From Acidimicrobiaceae bacterium (GTDB lineage Bacteria > Actinomycetota > Acidimicrobiia > Acidimicrobiales > Aldehydirespiratoraceae), in NCBI GenBank assembly GCA_016845585.1, contig JAERSO010000052.1:1-64000 (forward strand): a stretch of 64,000 nucleotides of DNA, given 5' to 3'. Below, one piece after another: positions 53,337-62,292 of this stretch. A model generated the notes under the pieces. The model did no database searches. It was not told the DNA's origin and saw only the letters and a program-made list of their open reading frames with translations. Position 1 is the stretch's first letter; each line of letters starts with the position of its first letter. Position numbers and translations under genes: made by a program.

Positions 53337-53924
53337 TCAGGCGTCGAGCAGATCAGCCTCGATCTCAAGGATGAGGTCAATGCGATCTCCGAGGATGAAT
53401 ACGCCGGGAGAGGACTCGACAGGGAAGCTGGCGTCTACACCGAAGTCTGAACGGCGAAGCCTGCCTGTCGCGGAGAAACTCATCTTGGCTCCCTTGGTGT
53501 ACGGGTGGCGGACGGCGCCGTGAAAGCGGGTGTGAAGGCTGATGGGGCGGACTGTGCCGGCGAGAGTCAACTCGCCGTGCAAGAGCCACGAGTCGTCCTC
53601 GGCGGGTTCAACCCCGGTGCTCGTGAATCGCATCGTCGGGTGTGTTTCCACATCAAGGAGCATTTCGCCAAGAGCGGTCTCGGCAGCCTTTGCATTCCCG
53701 ACATCGAGGCTTGACACGTCAACGGTGATCTCGGCTGAGGAATGGACGGACTCGTCGGCAATGATAATCTCACCTTCGAATTCGGCGAACCTTCCCCGCA
53801 CCAGGGTCAGAAGATGGCGAACGCCGAACCCGACGTGGGTGTGGCCGGAATCGATTCTCCACCTGCCCGGCACCGGAATGAGTCGTCCATGCTCGAGGCG
53901 GGTGACATCCGAAGTTTCGGTCAT
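53337..53924 (-). CDS. YceI family protein
   Basis: A lipocalin-like beta-barrel protein of 195 residues. Family features: GRWRIDSGHTHVGFGVRHLLTLVRGRFAEFEGEI (about 20-53), DVETHPTMRFTSTGVEP and LTLAGTVRPISLHTRFHGAV, then FSATGRLRRSDFGVD. YceI proteins bind isoprenoid-type lipids such as polyprenyl pyrophosphate. There is no signal peptide, so it should be cytoplasmic. ATG 53924 is preferred to GTG 53927 since TACGAT ends 6 bases upstream. It shares a divergent promoter region with the fusion monooxygenase. Confidence 0.9.
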   Translation of the reverse strand: MTETSDVTRLEHGRLIPVPGRWRIDSGHTHVGFGVRHLLTLVRGRFAEFEGEIIIADESVHSSAEITVDVSSLDVGNAKAAETALGEMLLDVETHPTMRFTSTGVEPAEDDSWLLHGELTLAGTVRPISLHTRFHGAVRHPYTKGAKMSFSATGRLRRSDFGVDASFPVESSPGVFILGDRIDLILEIEADLLDA

Positions 53925-53930
53925 CACGTA

Positions 53931-53936
53931 ATCGTA
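53931..53936 (-). promoter_or_regulatory. -10 hexamer TACGAT of yceI (leaderless)
   Basis: On the minus strand TACGAT ends 6 bases before ATG 53924. Confidence 0.45.
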
Positions 53937-53967
53937 GCTCCATTTGCATCAATTGTTCGAATATCTT

Positions 53968-53976
53968 ACGATCGTC
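53968..53976. promoter_or_regulatory. CGATCGTC motif, candidate PaaX-type site upstream of the fusion monooxygenase
   Basis: ACGATCGTC lies between yceI and the fusion gene, about 12 bases before the TATGAC -10 of the latter. Similar CGATCG(T)C sites precede the ABC-importer binding protein and the PaaX gene itself. Confidence 0.35.
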
Positions 53977-54003
53977 GCCAAGGCGAGATATGACTCAGGA
54001 ACG

Positions 54004-56355
54004 ATGACATTGAGCAACGAGACCCCAACCCCCCTCGAAGTCGTGTGTGTCGGGGGTGGGCCCGCTGGGCTCCTCCTCGGGATTCTTCTCCACACCGCCG
54101 GTACCGGTCGAGTCACCGTGTTCGAACGGAACCGAGCCGATGACACGTTCGGGTTCGGTGTGGTGTTCTCCGACGAGACGCTCGCGAACCTCCATGACGC
54201 CGATCCGCTCGTGTTCGACCGCATCGAGCAGGAGATGGCTTACTGGACCACGATGGATGTCGTCCACGGCGAGCGCACCCTTCAGTCCGGCGGTCACGGA
54301 TATGCCGCGCTCTCGCGCAAGCGGCTCTTGTTGTTGCTGTCCGAGCGGGCGCGCGAGGTCGGCGTCGACATCCGCTACGAAACGAATATCGAATCGATCG
54401 GCGACGCGCTGGCTGCAGTGCCGGGCGCAGACCTCGTGGTCGGCGCCGACGGGCTCAACTCGATGGTGCGTACCGAGATCGAAGATCAGTTCGAACCCGA
54501 TCTCACCCCGGGCGACGCAACCTACATCTGGTTTGCGACCGAGAAGCGGTTTGAACAGTTCACGTTCTTGTTTGCTGAGACGGAGTGGGGACTCTTCCAG
54601 GCCCACGTCTACCCGTTCTCCGATATGCAGAGCACCTTCATCGTCGAGACTCGCCCCGAAGTCTGGCGAGCAGCCGGGCTCACTCGCGAGGGGCTGGAGC
54701 CGCTGTCGATCGGCGAGACCGATGAGCGTTCGAAGGCTTTCTGCGAGCAGATCTTCGCCCAACACCTCGACGGCAACACGCTCGTCGGCAACAACTCTCA
54801 GTGGCTGACATTTCGCACCGTTCGGAACGGGAGCTGGCGAGCGCGCCTCGGCAGTCGCGATGTGGTCCTGCTCGGTGATGCTGCCCACACCGCACACTTC
54901 TCGATCGGCTCCGGCACGAAGCTGGCCCTCGAGGACTCCATGGCTCTCGCCGAGGAGATCGCGGCCGGCCATGGCTCCATGGAGAAGGCGCTCGCGGCGT
55001 ACGAGGAGAACCGGCGCCCGCCGGCAGAAAGCCTTCAGCGTGCCGCGATCACCAGCCAGCGATGGTTCGAACATCCCGAGCGTTACATCGACCTGCCGAG
55101 CGAACAGTTCACGTTCCAGCTCCTGACGCGCAGTCAGCGCATCACCTACGACAACCTCTTCATGAGGGACGACGAGTTCGCCTCGAAAACCCTCGGCTGG
55201 TTCCACGATTCCGTTTCCGAGAGTCTTCGCCCGGAAGATCCGACCACGCCGCCGATGTTCTACCCCTACGAGATGCGCGGCCTTCGACTGCCCAACCGGA
55301 TTGCCGTGTCACCCATGGCGCAGTACTGCGCGGTCGATGGCCTACCCACCGACTGGCATCTCGTTCACCTCGGCTCACGAGCCGTGGGAGGTGCCGGTCT
55401 CATCATGACAGAGATGACCTGCGTCTCCCCCGAAGGTCGGATCACACCGGGCTGCCCCGGGCTCTGGAACGACGAACAGGCGGAGTCATGGCGGCGCGTC
55501 ACCGACTTCGTACACCAGAACTCCGGCGCCGCCATCGGACTTCAGCTTGGGCATGCCGGACGCAAGGGCTCGACGCGGGTTGCCTGGGAGGGGATGGACC
55601 GCCCGCTCGACAGCGACAACTGGGAGTTGCTCGCCCCATCAGCGCTTCCGTACTACGACGTCAACGTCGTACCACAGGAGATGACCACCGGCGACTTCGA
55701 CGAGGTGCTGAGCCAGTTCGTGGACGCCGCGAATCGTGCCGTTGACGCAGGATTCGACCTACTCGAGGTCCACGCAGCTCATGGATACCTCCTCTCGAGC
55801 TTCTTGTCCCCGATCACCAACCACCGAACGGATGGCTTCGGCGGAAGTCTCGAGAACCGGATGCGCTACCCGCTCACGGTTGTGGAGGCACTGCGCGACG
55901 TGTGGCCCGATGATCGACCCATGAGCGTCCGAATCTCCGCCACCGACTGGGTCGAGGGCGGGTTTGATGGCAATGATGCGATCGAGTTCTCGGCTCGGCT
56001 CCACGAGAAGGGTGTTGACATCATCGACGTGTCGACCGGTCAGGTCGATCCGAGCGAAGATCCCGAGTTCGGTCGCCTGTACCAGACGCCCTTCTCGGAT
56101 CGCATCCGGAACGAGCTGAAGATTCCGACCATGACCGTGGGCGCTGTATCGAGCATCGACGATGTGAACACCATCATCCTCGCAGGTAGAGCGGATCTTT
56201 GCATGATGGCCCGTCCGCACCTCGTCGACCCCTACTGGACGCTCAACGCCGGGATCGACCAGGGCTACACCGCCCACGAATGGCCTCCCCAGTACCTCTC
56301 GGGCCGAACCGCGCGGCGCCGCGAACAGAACCCGATCGCGCTGATCGAACGCTGA
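54004..56355 (+). CDS. Bifunctional FAD monooxygenase / Old-Yellow-Enzyme reductase fusion (salicylyl-CoA 5-hydroxylase / 2-aminobenzoyl-CoA monooxygenase-reductase type)
   Basis: A protein of 783 residues. The N-terminal half (about 1-395) is an FAD aromatic-ring hydroxylase: VVCVGGGPAGLLLGILLH, the middle GADGLNSMVR and the C-terminal FAD motif VVLLGDAAHTAHFSIGSGTKLALEDSMALAE. The C-terminal half (about 415-783) is an OYE-type TIM barrel: MRGLRLPNRIAVSPMAQYCA, IGLQLGHAGRKGS, EVHAAHGYLLSSFLSPITNHRTDGFGGSLENRMR, and MMARPHLVDPYW. This domain order and length match enzymes that hydroxylate salicylyl-CoA or hydroxylate and reduce 2-aminobenzoyl-CoA. No aryl-CoA ligase is in the window. ATG 54004 is preferred over 53944 because of AGGAAC and the TATGAC element just upstream. 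Confidence 0.88.
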   Translation: MTLSNETPTPLEVVCVGGGPAGLLLGILLHTAGTGRVTVFERNRADDTFGFGVVFSDETLANLHDADPLVFDRIEQEMAYWTTMDVVHGERTLQSGGHGYAALSRKRLLLLLSERAREVGVDIRYETNIESIGDALAAVPGADLVVGADGLNSMVRTEIEDQFEPDLTPGDATYIWFATEKRFEQFTFLFAETEWGLFQAHVYPFSDMQSTFIVETRPEVWRAAGLTREGLEPLSIGETDERSKAFCEQIFAQHLDGNTLVGNNSQWLTFRTVRNGSWRARLGSRDVVLLGDAAHTAHFSIGSGTKLALEDSMALAEEIAAGHGSMEKALAAYEENRRPPAESLQRAAITSQRWFEHPERYIDLPSEQFTFQLLTRSQRITYDNLFMRDDEFASKTLGWFHDSVSESLRPEDPTTPPMFYPYEMRGLRLPNRIAVSPMAQYCAVDGLPTDWHLVHLGSRAVGGAGLIMTEMTCVSPEGRITPGCPGLWNDEQAESWRRVTDFVHQNSGAAIGLQLGHAGRKGSTRVAWEGMDRPLDSDNWELLAPSALPYYDVNVVPQEMTTGDFDEVLSQFVDAANRAVDAGFDLLEVHAAHGYLLSSFLSPITNHRTDGFGGSLENRMRYPLTVVEALRDVWPDDRPMSVRISATDWVEGGFDGNDAIEFSARLHEKGVDIIDVSTGQVDPSEDPEFGRLYQTPFSDRIRNELKIPTMTVGAVSSIDDVNTIILAGRADLCMMARPHLVDPYWTLNAGIDQGYTAHEWPPQYLSGRTARRREQNPIALIER

Positions 56356-56382
56356 GCCGAATCCGGCACGAAGGAGACTCCA

Positions 56383-57540
56383 ATGGCCCTTGACGTTGCC
56401 GAACAGCAGCTCTACGACCACACCCTGGAGGTCTGTCGATCGCAACTCGCCCCGCTGGTCGAGGGAGCTGCTCACGGCGAACTCAACCGACCGGTCGTGC
56501 GCGCGATGGGCGAGGCAGGCCTCATCGCCCGTCTCTTCCCGACGAGTGTCGGCGGCGTGCACGACGGCGAGGTGTCCGCGATCGACCTCTGTCTGCTCAG
56601 GGAGGCGCTCGCGATCGAGAACACTTCGGTTGAGACCGCTCTCGCGATGCAAGGGCTCGGTTCCTACCCGATTCTCCAATCCGGGCGGCCCGAGGTGGTC
56701 GAGCGTTGGATGCCGCGCGTCTGTGACGGCTCGGTAATCCCCGCGTTCGCGATGACCGAGCCGAGCGCTGGTTCCGATGCTGCAGCGATGAAGCTGCGGG
56801 CAGACAAGGCGGACGGCGGCTATCGCCTGAGCGGCACCAAGATTTGGATCTCGAATGCACCGGATGCAGACGTATACACCGTGTTCGCTCGAACAAGCGA
56901 TGATGGCTCCCGCGGGATCACCGCGTTCTGTGTCCCCGGCGACAGCCCCGGCCTGTCGGGCCGCGCGCTCGACATGTTGTCGCCGCACCCCATCGGCGAA
57001 CTCACGTTTGATGGAGTTTTCGTTGGCGATGCAGAGGTGCTCGGCGAGGTCGGTGCGGGGTTCAAGGTTGCTATGCGCACCCTTGACCTGTTCCGGCCCA
57101 GCGTTGGTTCTTTCGCGGTTGGGATGGCACAGGCTGCACTTGATGCCGCTATCGGATACACCAGCACACGTGAGGCTTTCGGTGCCCCGCTCGCCGACAT
57201 GCAGGCGGTCGCCCACCGCCTCGCCGACATGGCCGTTGCGGTGCATACGGCCCGTCTGGCGGTCCATGAGGCGGCACGAGCCTATGACCGCCGCGCCGAG
57301 CGCGCCGCGACCGGTGCCACGCCGGAGAACCTCACCATTCTGTCATCGATGGCCAAGGCCTGTGCGACAGAGGCGGCGCAACGGGTCGTCGATGACGCCC
57401 TTCAACTACACGGAGCTGTCGGCCTCGAGGTCGGTCATCGGATGGAGCAGCTCTATCGCGACGTGCGTGCCCCGAGGATTTATGAGGGAGCGACCGAAGT
57501 GCAGCGAACGATCATTGCCCGGTCGCTCTATCGGCGGTAG
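56383..57540 (+). CDS. Acyl-CoA dehydrogenase family protein
   Basis: A flavoprotein of 385 residues. Middle domain FAMTEPSAGSDAAAMKLRADKADGGYRLSGTKIWISNAPDADVYTVFARTSDDGSRGITAFCVP (about 122-185), AMRTLDLFRPSVGSFAVGMAQAALDAAI, and C-terminal LQLHGAVGLEVGHRMEQLYRDVRAPRIYEGATEVQRTIIARSLY, in which YEGATE carries the catalytic glutamate. It follows the fusion monooxygenase by 27 bases with AAGGAG (56371-56376) before ATG 56383, so the two form an operon acting on the same CoA-bound pathway. The 3' end overlaps the convergent livM gene by 13 bases. Confidence 0.9.
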   Translation: MALDVAEQQLYDHTLEVCRSQLAPLVEGAAHGELNRPVVRAMGEAGLIARLFPTSVGGVHDGEVSAIDLCLLREALAIENTSVETALAMQGLGSYPILQSGRPEVVERWMPRVCDGSVIPAFAMTEPSAGSDAAAMKLRADKADGGYRLSGTKIWISNAPDADVYTVFARTSDDGSRGITAFCVPGDSPGLSGRALDMLSPHPIGELTFDGVFVGDAEVLGEVGAGFKVAMRTLDLFRPSVGSFAVGMAQAALDAAIGYTSTREAFGAPLADMQAVAHRLADMAVAVHTARLAVHEAARAYDRRAERAATGATPENLTILSSMAKACATEAAQRVVDDALQLHGAVGLEVGHRMEQLYRDVRAPRIYEGATEVQRTIIARSLYRR

Positions 57541-58532
57541 CTGAACTCGCGGCTCAGCGTCAGCCCTGTAGGTCGCCAGAGAAGAGTGAGCGCCATCATC
57601 GAGGCGAGGATGATGTCGCTGCTTCCCGTCGGGAGGGTCACGTCGAACAACCCAAGCGAGATCCCGTTCTGGGCCTCGAACAGGACCGAGTTCATGATGC
57701 TCACCGCGAGCCCGCCGACCACCGCGCCCCACAAGCTTCCCATCCCACCGATGACCAGCATGGCGAGGGTGAGAAACGTCAGCCGGATGTAGACCTCTTC
57801 TGTGGTGACGCTGCCAAGCAGGTGCACGTACACGCCGCCGGCAAATCCGCACAATGCGCCGCTGACCACGAAAGCGACGAGGCGTTCGGTGTGCATGGAG
57901 ATCCCGACCCCGGCCGCGGCGGGGGCATCCTCACGACAGGCGCGCAGCCGTCGCCCCCAGCGGCTTCGCTGGTATGCGTAGGCGACGATGACGCACAACA
58001 TGAGTGCGGCGGTTGCCTGCACCAACCCGGTGGTCTGTTCGATTCCCGGGATGGCCTTGGCTCCGGGTCCGACCCCGCTCCAGTTGCGAAGAACGTTGCG
58101 GGTGATCACCAGCAACGAGAGCATCGCGATCCCGGCGGCAAGACCGCTGAGGCGAACCAGAGCAGCACCAGCGAGAAGGGCAAACAACGCGCCGATCACC
58201 GTGGCGAGTATCAGCGACGCGACGTTGCCGAGACTGTTGTCGCGGATGAGACCGAACAACTCAGGAAAGACCGTCGTCTTCTGCGGGTTCGGCATCGACA
58301 TGATCCCCGCCGCAAACGCGCCGACGGCAACGAAGCTGATATGGCCGAAACTGACCACTCCGGAGTTGCCGACAAAGACATAGATCCCGACGACCATCGC
58401 GGTATTGACCAGCGCCGCCAACAACTGGAGCTGGATGTCGTCGGCGAAAAAACTCGCAGCCAGAGACACGAGCAACACGAGACCGAGGGGGCCGAGCAGC
58501 GTCGGGTTGAGCAGAGATCGAATCGAGTTCAC
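57528..58532 (-). CDS. livM: Branched-chain amino acid-type ABC transporter permease (LivM)
   Basis: An inner-membrane permease of 334 residues with about nine transmembrane segments. The signature GIYVFVGNSGVVSFGHISFVAVGAFAAGIM and the later EDAPAAAGVGISMHTERLVAFVVSGALCGFAGGVYVHLLGSV are LivM-type. The frame remains open upstream as far as 59525, but GTG 58532 overlaps livH by 4 bases and gives the expected start MNSIRSLLNP. Liv-type importers carry branched amino acids, amides, urea, or aromatic acids. The last gene of a five-gene operon. Confidence 0.9.
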   Translation of the reverse strand: MNSIRSLLNPTLLGPLGLVLLVSLAASFFADDIQLQLLAALVNTAMVVGIYVFVGNSGVVSFGHISFVAVGAFAAGIMSMPNPQKTTVFPELFGLIRDNSLGNVASLILATVIGALFALLAGAALVRLSGLAAGIAMLSLLVITRNVLRNWSGVGPGAKAIPGIEQTTGLVQATAALMLCVIVAYAYQRSRWGRRLRACREDAPAAAGVGISMHTERLVAFVVSGALCGFAGGVYVHLLGSVTTEEVYIRLTFLTLAMLVIGGMGSLWGAVVGGLAVSIMNSVLFEAQNGISLGLFDVTLPTGSSDIILASMMALTLLWRPTGLTLSREFSYRR

Positions 58533-59413
58533 AGGCGAGCTGTCCTTCGGTTCTGTTCGAAGAGGCCGCCGGGTCGGACCAACAACACGACGATCACCAA
58601 ACCGAACACCGCCGAGTCCAGGAACACCCTCTGGCCGCGGGGGAGCAGGCTGAAGACCATCGAGGTGGCGAACCCGACGGCAAAGCCCCCGGCGGTCGAC
58701 GCCGCGAGCCTGTTCATCCCGCCGACCACGACGCCTACCAGCGCAATCAGCGTGATCAAGAGGCCGTAATCGGGAGTGACAACGGGGCGCTGGGGGGCAA
58801 ACAGGAACAACGCAGCACAGGCCAGCAGTGCGGCGATCACCATCGCTGCACGTACGACGAGTGCCGTGCGGATACCGAGGGTCTGCGCCGTGATCGGGTC
58901 CATCGCAGCAGCGCGCATCTGTAGACCCACGCTCGTCTTCGTGAGGACCAAGGTGACGAGGGTCAGGAGCGTGGTTCCGACACCAATGGCCATCAGGGTC
59001 ACAATGCTGACCGTCACTTCGCCAGCTTCGAACGCAGGTTTGGCCATCCATTCGAACAACCCCATGGCCTTGCCCTGGGTGCTCCATTTCCTTTGAGCGA
59101 TGCTTCGCAGCAGGAAGCTCACCGCGAACGTCATGATCAGCGTGGTGGTGGGGGATGCGGACCGCAGAGGCCGCAGGGCGATGCGTTCGATGATCAACGC
59201 GAGGATTGTCACGACGATCATCACGGTGACGAGACGAACGGGTGTCGCCCACGAGGTCGTGAGGAACAGCGTGTAGCCGCCGGCCATGAGCAGCTCGCCG
59301 TGGGCGAAGTTGACGAGCCGCATCACCCCGAAGACCAAGCCGAGTCCGAGGGCGACGAGAGCGTAGAGAACGCCGATGCCGACCGCGTCGACGAGATACT
59401 GGAAGTAGATCAT
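58529..59413 (-). CDS. livH: Branched-chain amino acid-type ABC transporter permease (LivH)
   Basis: A permease of 294 residues. N-terminal YFQYLVDAVGIGVLYALVALGLGLVFGVMRLVNFAHGELLMAGGYTLF is the LivH hallmark, with a later MRAAAMDPITAQTLGIRTALVVRAAMVIAALLACAAL (EAA-like loop). Forms the channel with LivM. Overlaps livF by 4 bases and livM by 4 bases. Confidence 0.92.
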   Translation of the reverse strand: MIYFQYLVDAVGIGVLYALVALGLGLVFGVMRLVNFAHGELLMAGGYTLFLTTSWATPVRLVTVMIVVTILALIIERIALRPLRSASPTTTLIMTFAVSFLLRSIAQRKWSTQGKAMGLFEWMAKPAFEAGEVTVSIVTLMAIGVGTTLLTLVTLVLTKTSVGLQMRAAAMDPITAQTLGIRTALVVRAAMVIAALLACAALFLFAPQRPVVTPDYGLLITLIALVGVVVGGMNRLAASTAGGFAVGFATSMVFSLLPRGQRVFLDSAVFGLVIVVLLVRPGGLFEQNRRTARL

Positions 59414-60156
59414 GAGTTGTCGTCCCCAACGCCGGCGTGGCCGAAATAGGCGGCACGGACTCGCTCGTGGTCGATTGATTCGCCGGCGGCGAACGTGTCG
59501 GTGATGACGCCGTCGGACAGCACATGCGACCGATCGGCGAACTGCATTGCGTGCTGTGCCCGTTGCTCGATCAGCAGCACAGCGGTGCCAGAATCGCGAA
59601 CCGCCGCGATCGACTCGAAGACGGTATCGATGATCACCGGCGCGAGGCCGAGCGACGGCTCATCGAGCAGGAGAACGTCGGGTGCGGCGAGGAGGGCACG
59701 GGCGATCGCCAACTGTTGTTGCTGACCGCCCGAAAGGAGCCCGGCGGTGCGGCCGGCGTGCTCGGAGATGACCGGGAATAGGGAGGTGACCCACTCCCGC
59801 GACTCGGCGAGCGGCTTGGCGTCGTGGCGCCGGGCGATCATCCCGAGTTGGAGATTCTCCTCCACGCTCAACTCGCCGAAGATGTGGCGGCCCTCAGGGA
59901 CGTAGGAAATGCCGAGCCGAGCCACCTTGTCTGGGCTCGTCCCATGTAGGGACTCGCCCCGCAGCGAGATGGCCCCGCCGGTGAGGGGCTCGACGCGCAT
60001 GATGGACTTGAGCAGCGTGCTCTTGCCGGCGCCGTTGGGCCCGACCACGGTCACGACCTCGCCCGGGTCGACATGAAGCGATACGCCGCGCAGCGCCGGG
60101 ACGTCGTTGTAGGCGACTTCGACGTCGTGGATTTCGAGGAGCGCTTCGGCGTTCAT
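59410..60156 (-). CDS. livF: Branched-chain amino acid-type ABC transporter ATP-binding protein (LivF)
   Basis: An ATPase of 248 residues. Walker A VVGPNGAGKSTLLKSIM, signature LLSGGQQQQLAIARALLAAPDVLLLDEPSLGLAPVI including Walker B, and the H-loop near LIEQRAQHAMQFADRSHVL, in which the usual His switch is replaced by Q in IEQ, as in LivF proteins generally. It drives uptake together with LivG. Confidence 0.93.
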   Translation of the reverse strand: MNAEALLEIHDVEVAYNDVPALRGVSLHVDPGEVVTVVGPNGAGKSTLLKSIMRVEPLTGGAISLRGESLHGTSPDKVARLGISYVPEGRHIFGELSVEENLQLGMIARRHDAKPLAESREWVTSLFPVISEHAGRTAGLLSGGQQQQLAIARALLAAPDVLLLDEPSLGLAPVIIDTVFESIAAVRDSGTAVLLIEQRAQHAMQFADRSHVLSDGVITDTFAAGESIDHERVRAAYFGHAGVGDDNS

Positions 60157-60162
60157 GATGCC

Positions 60163-60909
60163 CTATCCGCTCCCGAGGTAGGCCTCGACGACGGTCGGAT
60201 GCGCCTTGATCTCATCCGGGGGACCTTCGGCAAGGCTTCGTCCCTCGCTCAGCACGTGGATTCGGTCTGAGCAGCGCAACATCAACGGGACGTTGTGATC
60301 GATCAGGATCACACCTAGATCGTGTTCTGAGCGTATGCGCTCGAGGACGCCTGCGAAGGTGTCTCCTTCCTCGTCGTTGAGTCCGGCGGCGGGCTCGTCC
60401 AGGAGGAGGAACCACGGGTTGGACGACAGGGCTCGGCCGACACCGACAAGGCGTTCCAGGCCGTGCGACAATGTGCCGGCCGGCGTGGCCTGCCACGCGC
60501 CGAGGTCGAGGAGCTCGAGGATGCCGTCCGTGCGACGAGCTGCCTCTTTGGGCGTTGCGCCGACACCGATCGCTGCGACCTCGATGTTCTCACGGGTGGA
60601 CAACTGCGGAAAGGAGTGGCCGTGTTGGAACGTTCGCGACATTCCGGCTCGGGCCAGCCGCCACGGTTTCCAGCCCGTGACATCGACTGACCCGAACATG
60701 ATGCGCCCATCGGTGGGGGAGTCGAACCCGGTCATGAGATTGACCAGAGTCGACTTCCCCGCACCATTGGGGCCCATCAGCCCGATCATCTCGCCCCGAT
60801 GCACCGACAAGGTGACGTCGCTGAGGGCTTGAACACCGTCGAAGGAACGACTGACGGAGCGAGCCTGGAGGGAGTCAGCGTCGAGGCGAGATGACCGGAC
60901 CGAACTCAC
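60163..60909 (-). CDS. livG: Branched-chain amino acid-type ABC transporter ATP-binding protein (LivG)
   Basis: An ATPase of 248 residues. Walker A LMGPNGAGKSTLVNLM (about 42-57), the LivG-type RAGMSRTFQHGHSFPQLSTREN (Q-loop), and Walker B WFLLLDEPAAGLNDEE with LIDHNVPLMLRCSDRIHVL (H-loop His). The ABC signature is unusual: LSHGLERLVGVGRAL in place of LSYGQQRRLEIARAL, keeping Leu-Ser and Gly but losing Gln. It overlaps the binding-protein gene by 4 bases. Confidence 0.92.
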   Translation of the reverse strand: MSSVRSSRLDADSLQARSVSRSFDGVQALSDVTLSVHRGEMIGLMGPNGAGKSTLVNLMTGFDSPTDGRIMFGSVDVTGWKPWRLARAGMSRTFQHGHSFPQLSTRENIEVAAIGVGATPKEAARRTDGILELLDLGAWQATPAGTLSHGLERLVGVGRALSSNPWFLLLDEPAAGLNDEEGDTFAGVLERIRSEHDLGVILIDHNVPLMLRCSDRIHVLSEGRSLAEGPPDEIKAHPTVVEAYLGSG

Positions 60910-62162
60910 AACGCCGGTGAACTCGCCGCCAGGAGCTCGACGAAGGACGCAACACCGTCGGTGACGGTGATGATCCGATACTCGCGTCCGGTCACGGTGT
61001 GTGAGTCGGGGGAGAAGGTGAGTTCACCGGAGATGGTCGGCAGACCGTCGAAGGACTCGAAGGCGTCGGCCAGGGCCGCGCCATCGGTCGATCCGGCATG
61101 TTCGATTGCGGCGGCAATCGCCTCGATCGTGGCAGCACCGGTGATGAAGCCGCCCGTGCCCGGTGCGGCCCCCGCGTCGGTCATGGCCGCGATGAGGTCG
61201 TTCACCTCGGCGCTGGGATCGTCTCCGAAGATCGACGCATAGGCGGAGAAGGTGAAGTTGGACAGCCCCTCCGGATGCCAGAACGAACCGTCGCCGGACC
61301 ATGGGCTGTAGATCGCAGTGTCGACGCCAGCGCTGCGGATGCCGCTCACCGCGGTGGTGATCTCCGGCGGGAAGGTGCACAGAGCGATGACGTCGGCATC
61401 GCCGGCGCCGGTGGCGATCGTGCCGATGTTGTTCACCGAGCCATCAAACGAGGCGAAACCCTCGTTGGCCACGACTTCGCCGCCCAGTTCCTCGAAGCGC
61501 TGCGCGAATGCGGAGCACACGTTCTGGAAGTAGACGAGCAGGTTGTCGGGGATCACAATGGCGCTGCGCAGACCCTGGGCGTAGGCATGCTCGGCGAGTG
61601 CGGCCCCTTCGTCCTGGGCGAGGTTGCCGATTGTGAAGGCGAGGCGGCCGGCGTCACCGAATCGGGACGGTCCCATTTGGTCGGTGCCGATGCACGGTGC
61701 GACGGTGAGCACGCCGGCATTGATGCCCTCCTGGACGGCCGGCGTGGCGAAGTCGACGTCGCAGGTGGTGACCAGGATCTCGGCGCCGCGATCGAGCAGA
61801 TCGAGGGCGGCGGATTTCGTCTGAGCGGGGTCGAGTTCGGTGTCGACGAACTCAAGCATGAGCTCACGGCCGTTGACACCGCCGGCAGCGTTGATGTTGT
61901 CGATGGTGATCTGCGCTGCGGCGAGGGCCGGCGCGTCGAACGGTGCCATGTTGCCGGTCAGGTCGATTGCGAAACCGATCAGAATCGGTTCGGCGCTCTC
62001 GTCGTCGGCCGTGTCATCGCCGTCGTCGGCCGTGTCATCGCCGTCGGAAGAGCCGGCACTGGCGCTCTCTGTGTCGCTTTCGTCGTCTCCGCAACTAGCG
62101 GCGAACAAAGCAAACACCGCCAGCAGGGCCACAAGCCATCGGCCATACGTCTCTCGTCGCAT
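60906..62162 (-). CDS. ABC transporter substrate-binding lipoprotein (LivK-like)
   Basis: A protein of 418 residues. The lipoprotein signal MRRETYGRWLVALLAVFALFAASC carries lipobox FAASC (C24). An acidic low-complexity spacer (about 25-58, Asp/Thr/Ser) leads to a type I periplasmic-binding fold: IGFAIDLTGNMAPFDAPALAAAQITIDNINAAGGVNGRELML, PAQTKSAALDLLDRGAEILVTTC and a C-terminal domain with a possible extra cysteine pair. It captures the substrate outside the membrane. The substrate is probably an aromatic acid or amino acid, judging by the neighbours. GAAGGGG is close upstream of ATG 62162. A 21-bp tandem duplication in the spacer is at 62001-62042. Confidence 0.9.
   Translation of the reverse strand: MRRETYGRWLVALLAVFALFAASCGDDESDTESASAGSSDGDDTADDGDDTADDESAEPILIGFAIDLTGNMAPFDAPALAAAQITIDNINAAGGVNGRELMLEFVDTELDPAQTKSAALDLLDRGAEILVTTCDVDFATPAVQEGINAGVLTVAPCIGTDQMGPSRFGDAGRLAFTIGNLAQDEGAALAEHAYAQGLRSAIVIPDNLLVYFQNVCSAFAQRFEELGGEVVANEGFASFDGSVNNIGTIATGAGDADVIALCTFPPEITTAVSGIRSAGVDTAIYSPWSGDGSFWHPEGLSNFTFSAYASIFGDDPSAEVNDLIAAMTDAGAAPGTGGFITGAATIEAIAAAIEHAGSTDGAALADAFESFDGLPTISGELTFSPDSHTVTGREYRIITVTDGVASFVELLAASSPAL
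62001..62042 (-). repeat. 21-bp perfect tandem duplication inside the binding-protein spacer
   Basis: Two identical 21-base units lie head to tail at 62001-62021 and 62022-62042. Translated on the minus strand each unit gives seven residues of the Asp/Thr/Ala-rich spacer (GDDTADD-type). The copies are identical at every base, so the duplication is recent or actively maintained. Confidence 0.8.
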
Positions 62163-62292
62163 GGGTTTTCCCCTTCGTTTTCAGGTGCGTGAGCACGCGA
62201 TCGTCAATCTCTGCTGTTTGCAGAACTATGGATCTATCACGCTTCGATAACGATCGTCAAGGTTCCGCACTTTTGAGTGCTGCGAGGAGAGC
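62163..62292. promoter_or_regulatory. Promoter region of the Liv importer operon with two CGATCGTCAA sites
   Basis: CGATCGTCAA occurs at 62198-62207 and again at 62251-62260. Read on the minus strand each is TTGACGATCG, so each contains a possible -35 (TTGACG) with the shared motif. The distal one is 18 bases before TAGATC, a possible -10. No gene is visible here. Confidence 0.45.

Noticed and set aside
53944-54003. Earlier ATG (53944) for the fusion monooxygenase
   Set aside because: It would place coding sequence over the divergent promoter region and add residues with no homology; AGGAAC and a -10-like element precede ATG 54004.
58533-59525. Upstream extension of the livM frame over livH
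   Set aside because: The extension is Arg/His/Pro-rich and overlaps a complete LivH in another frame. GTG 58532 gives the proper start.
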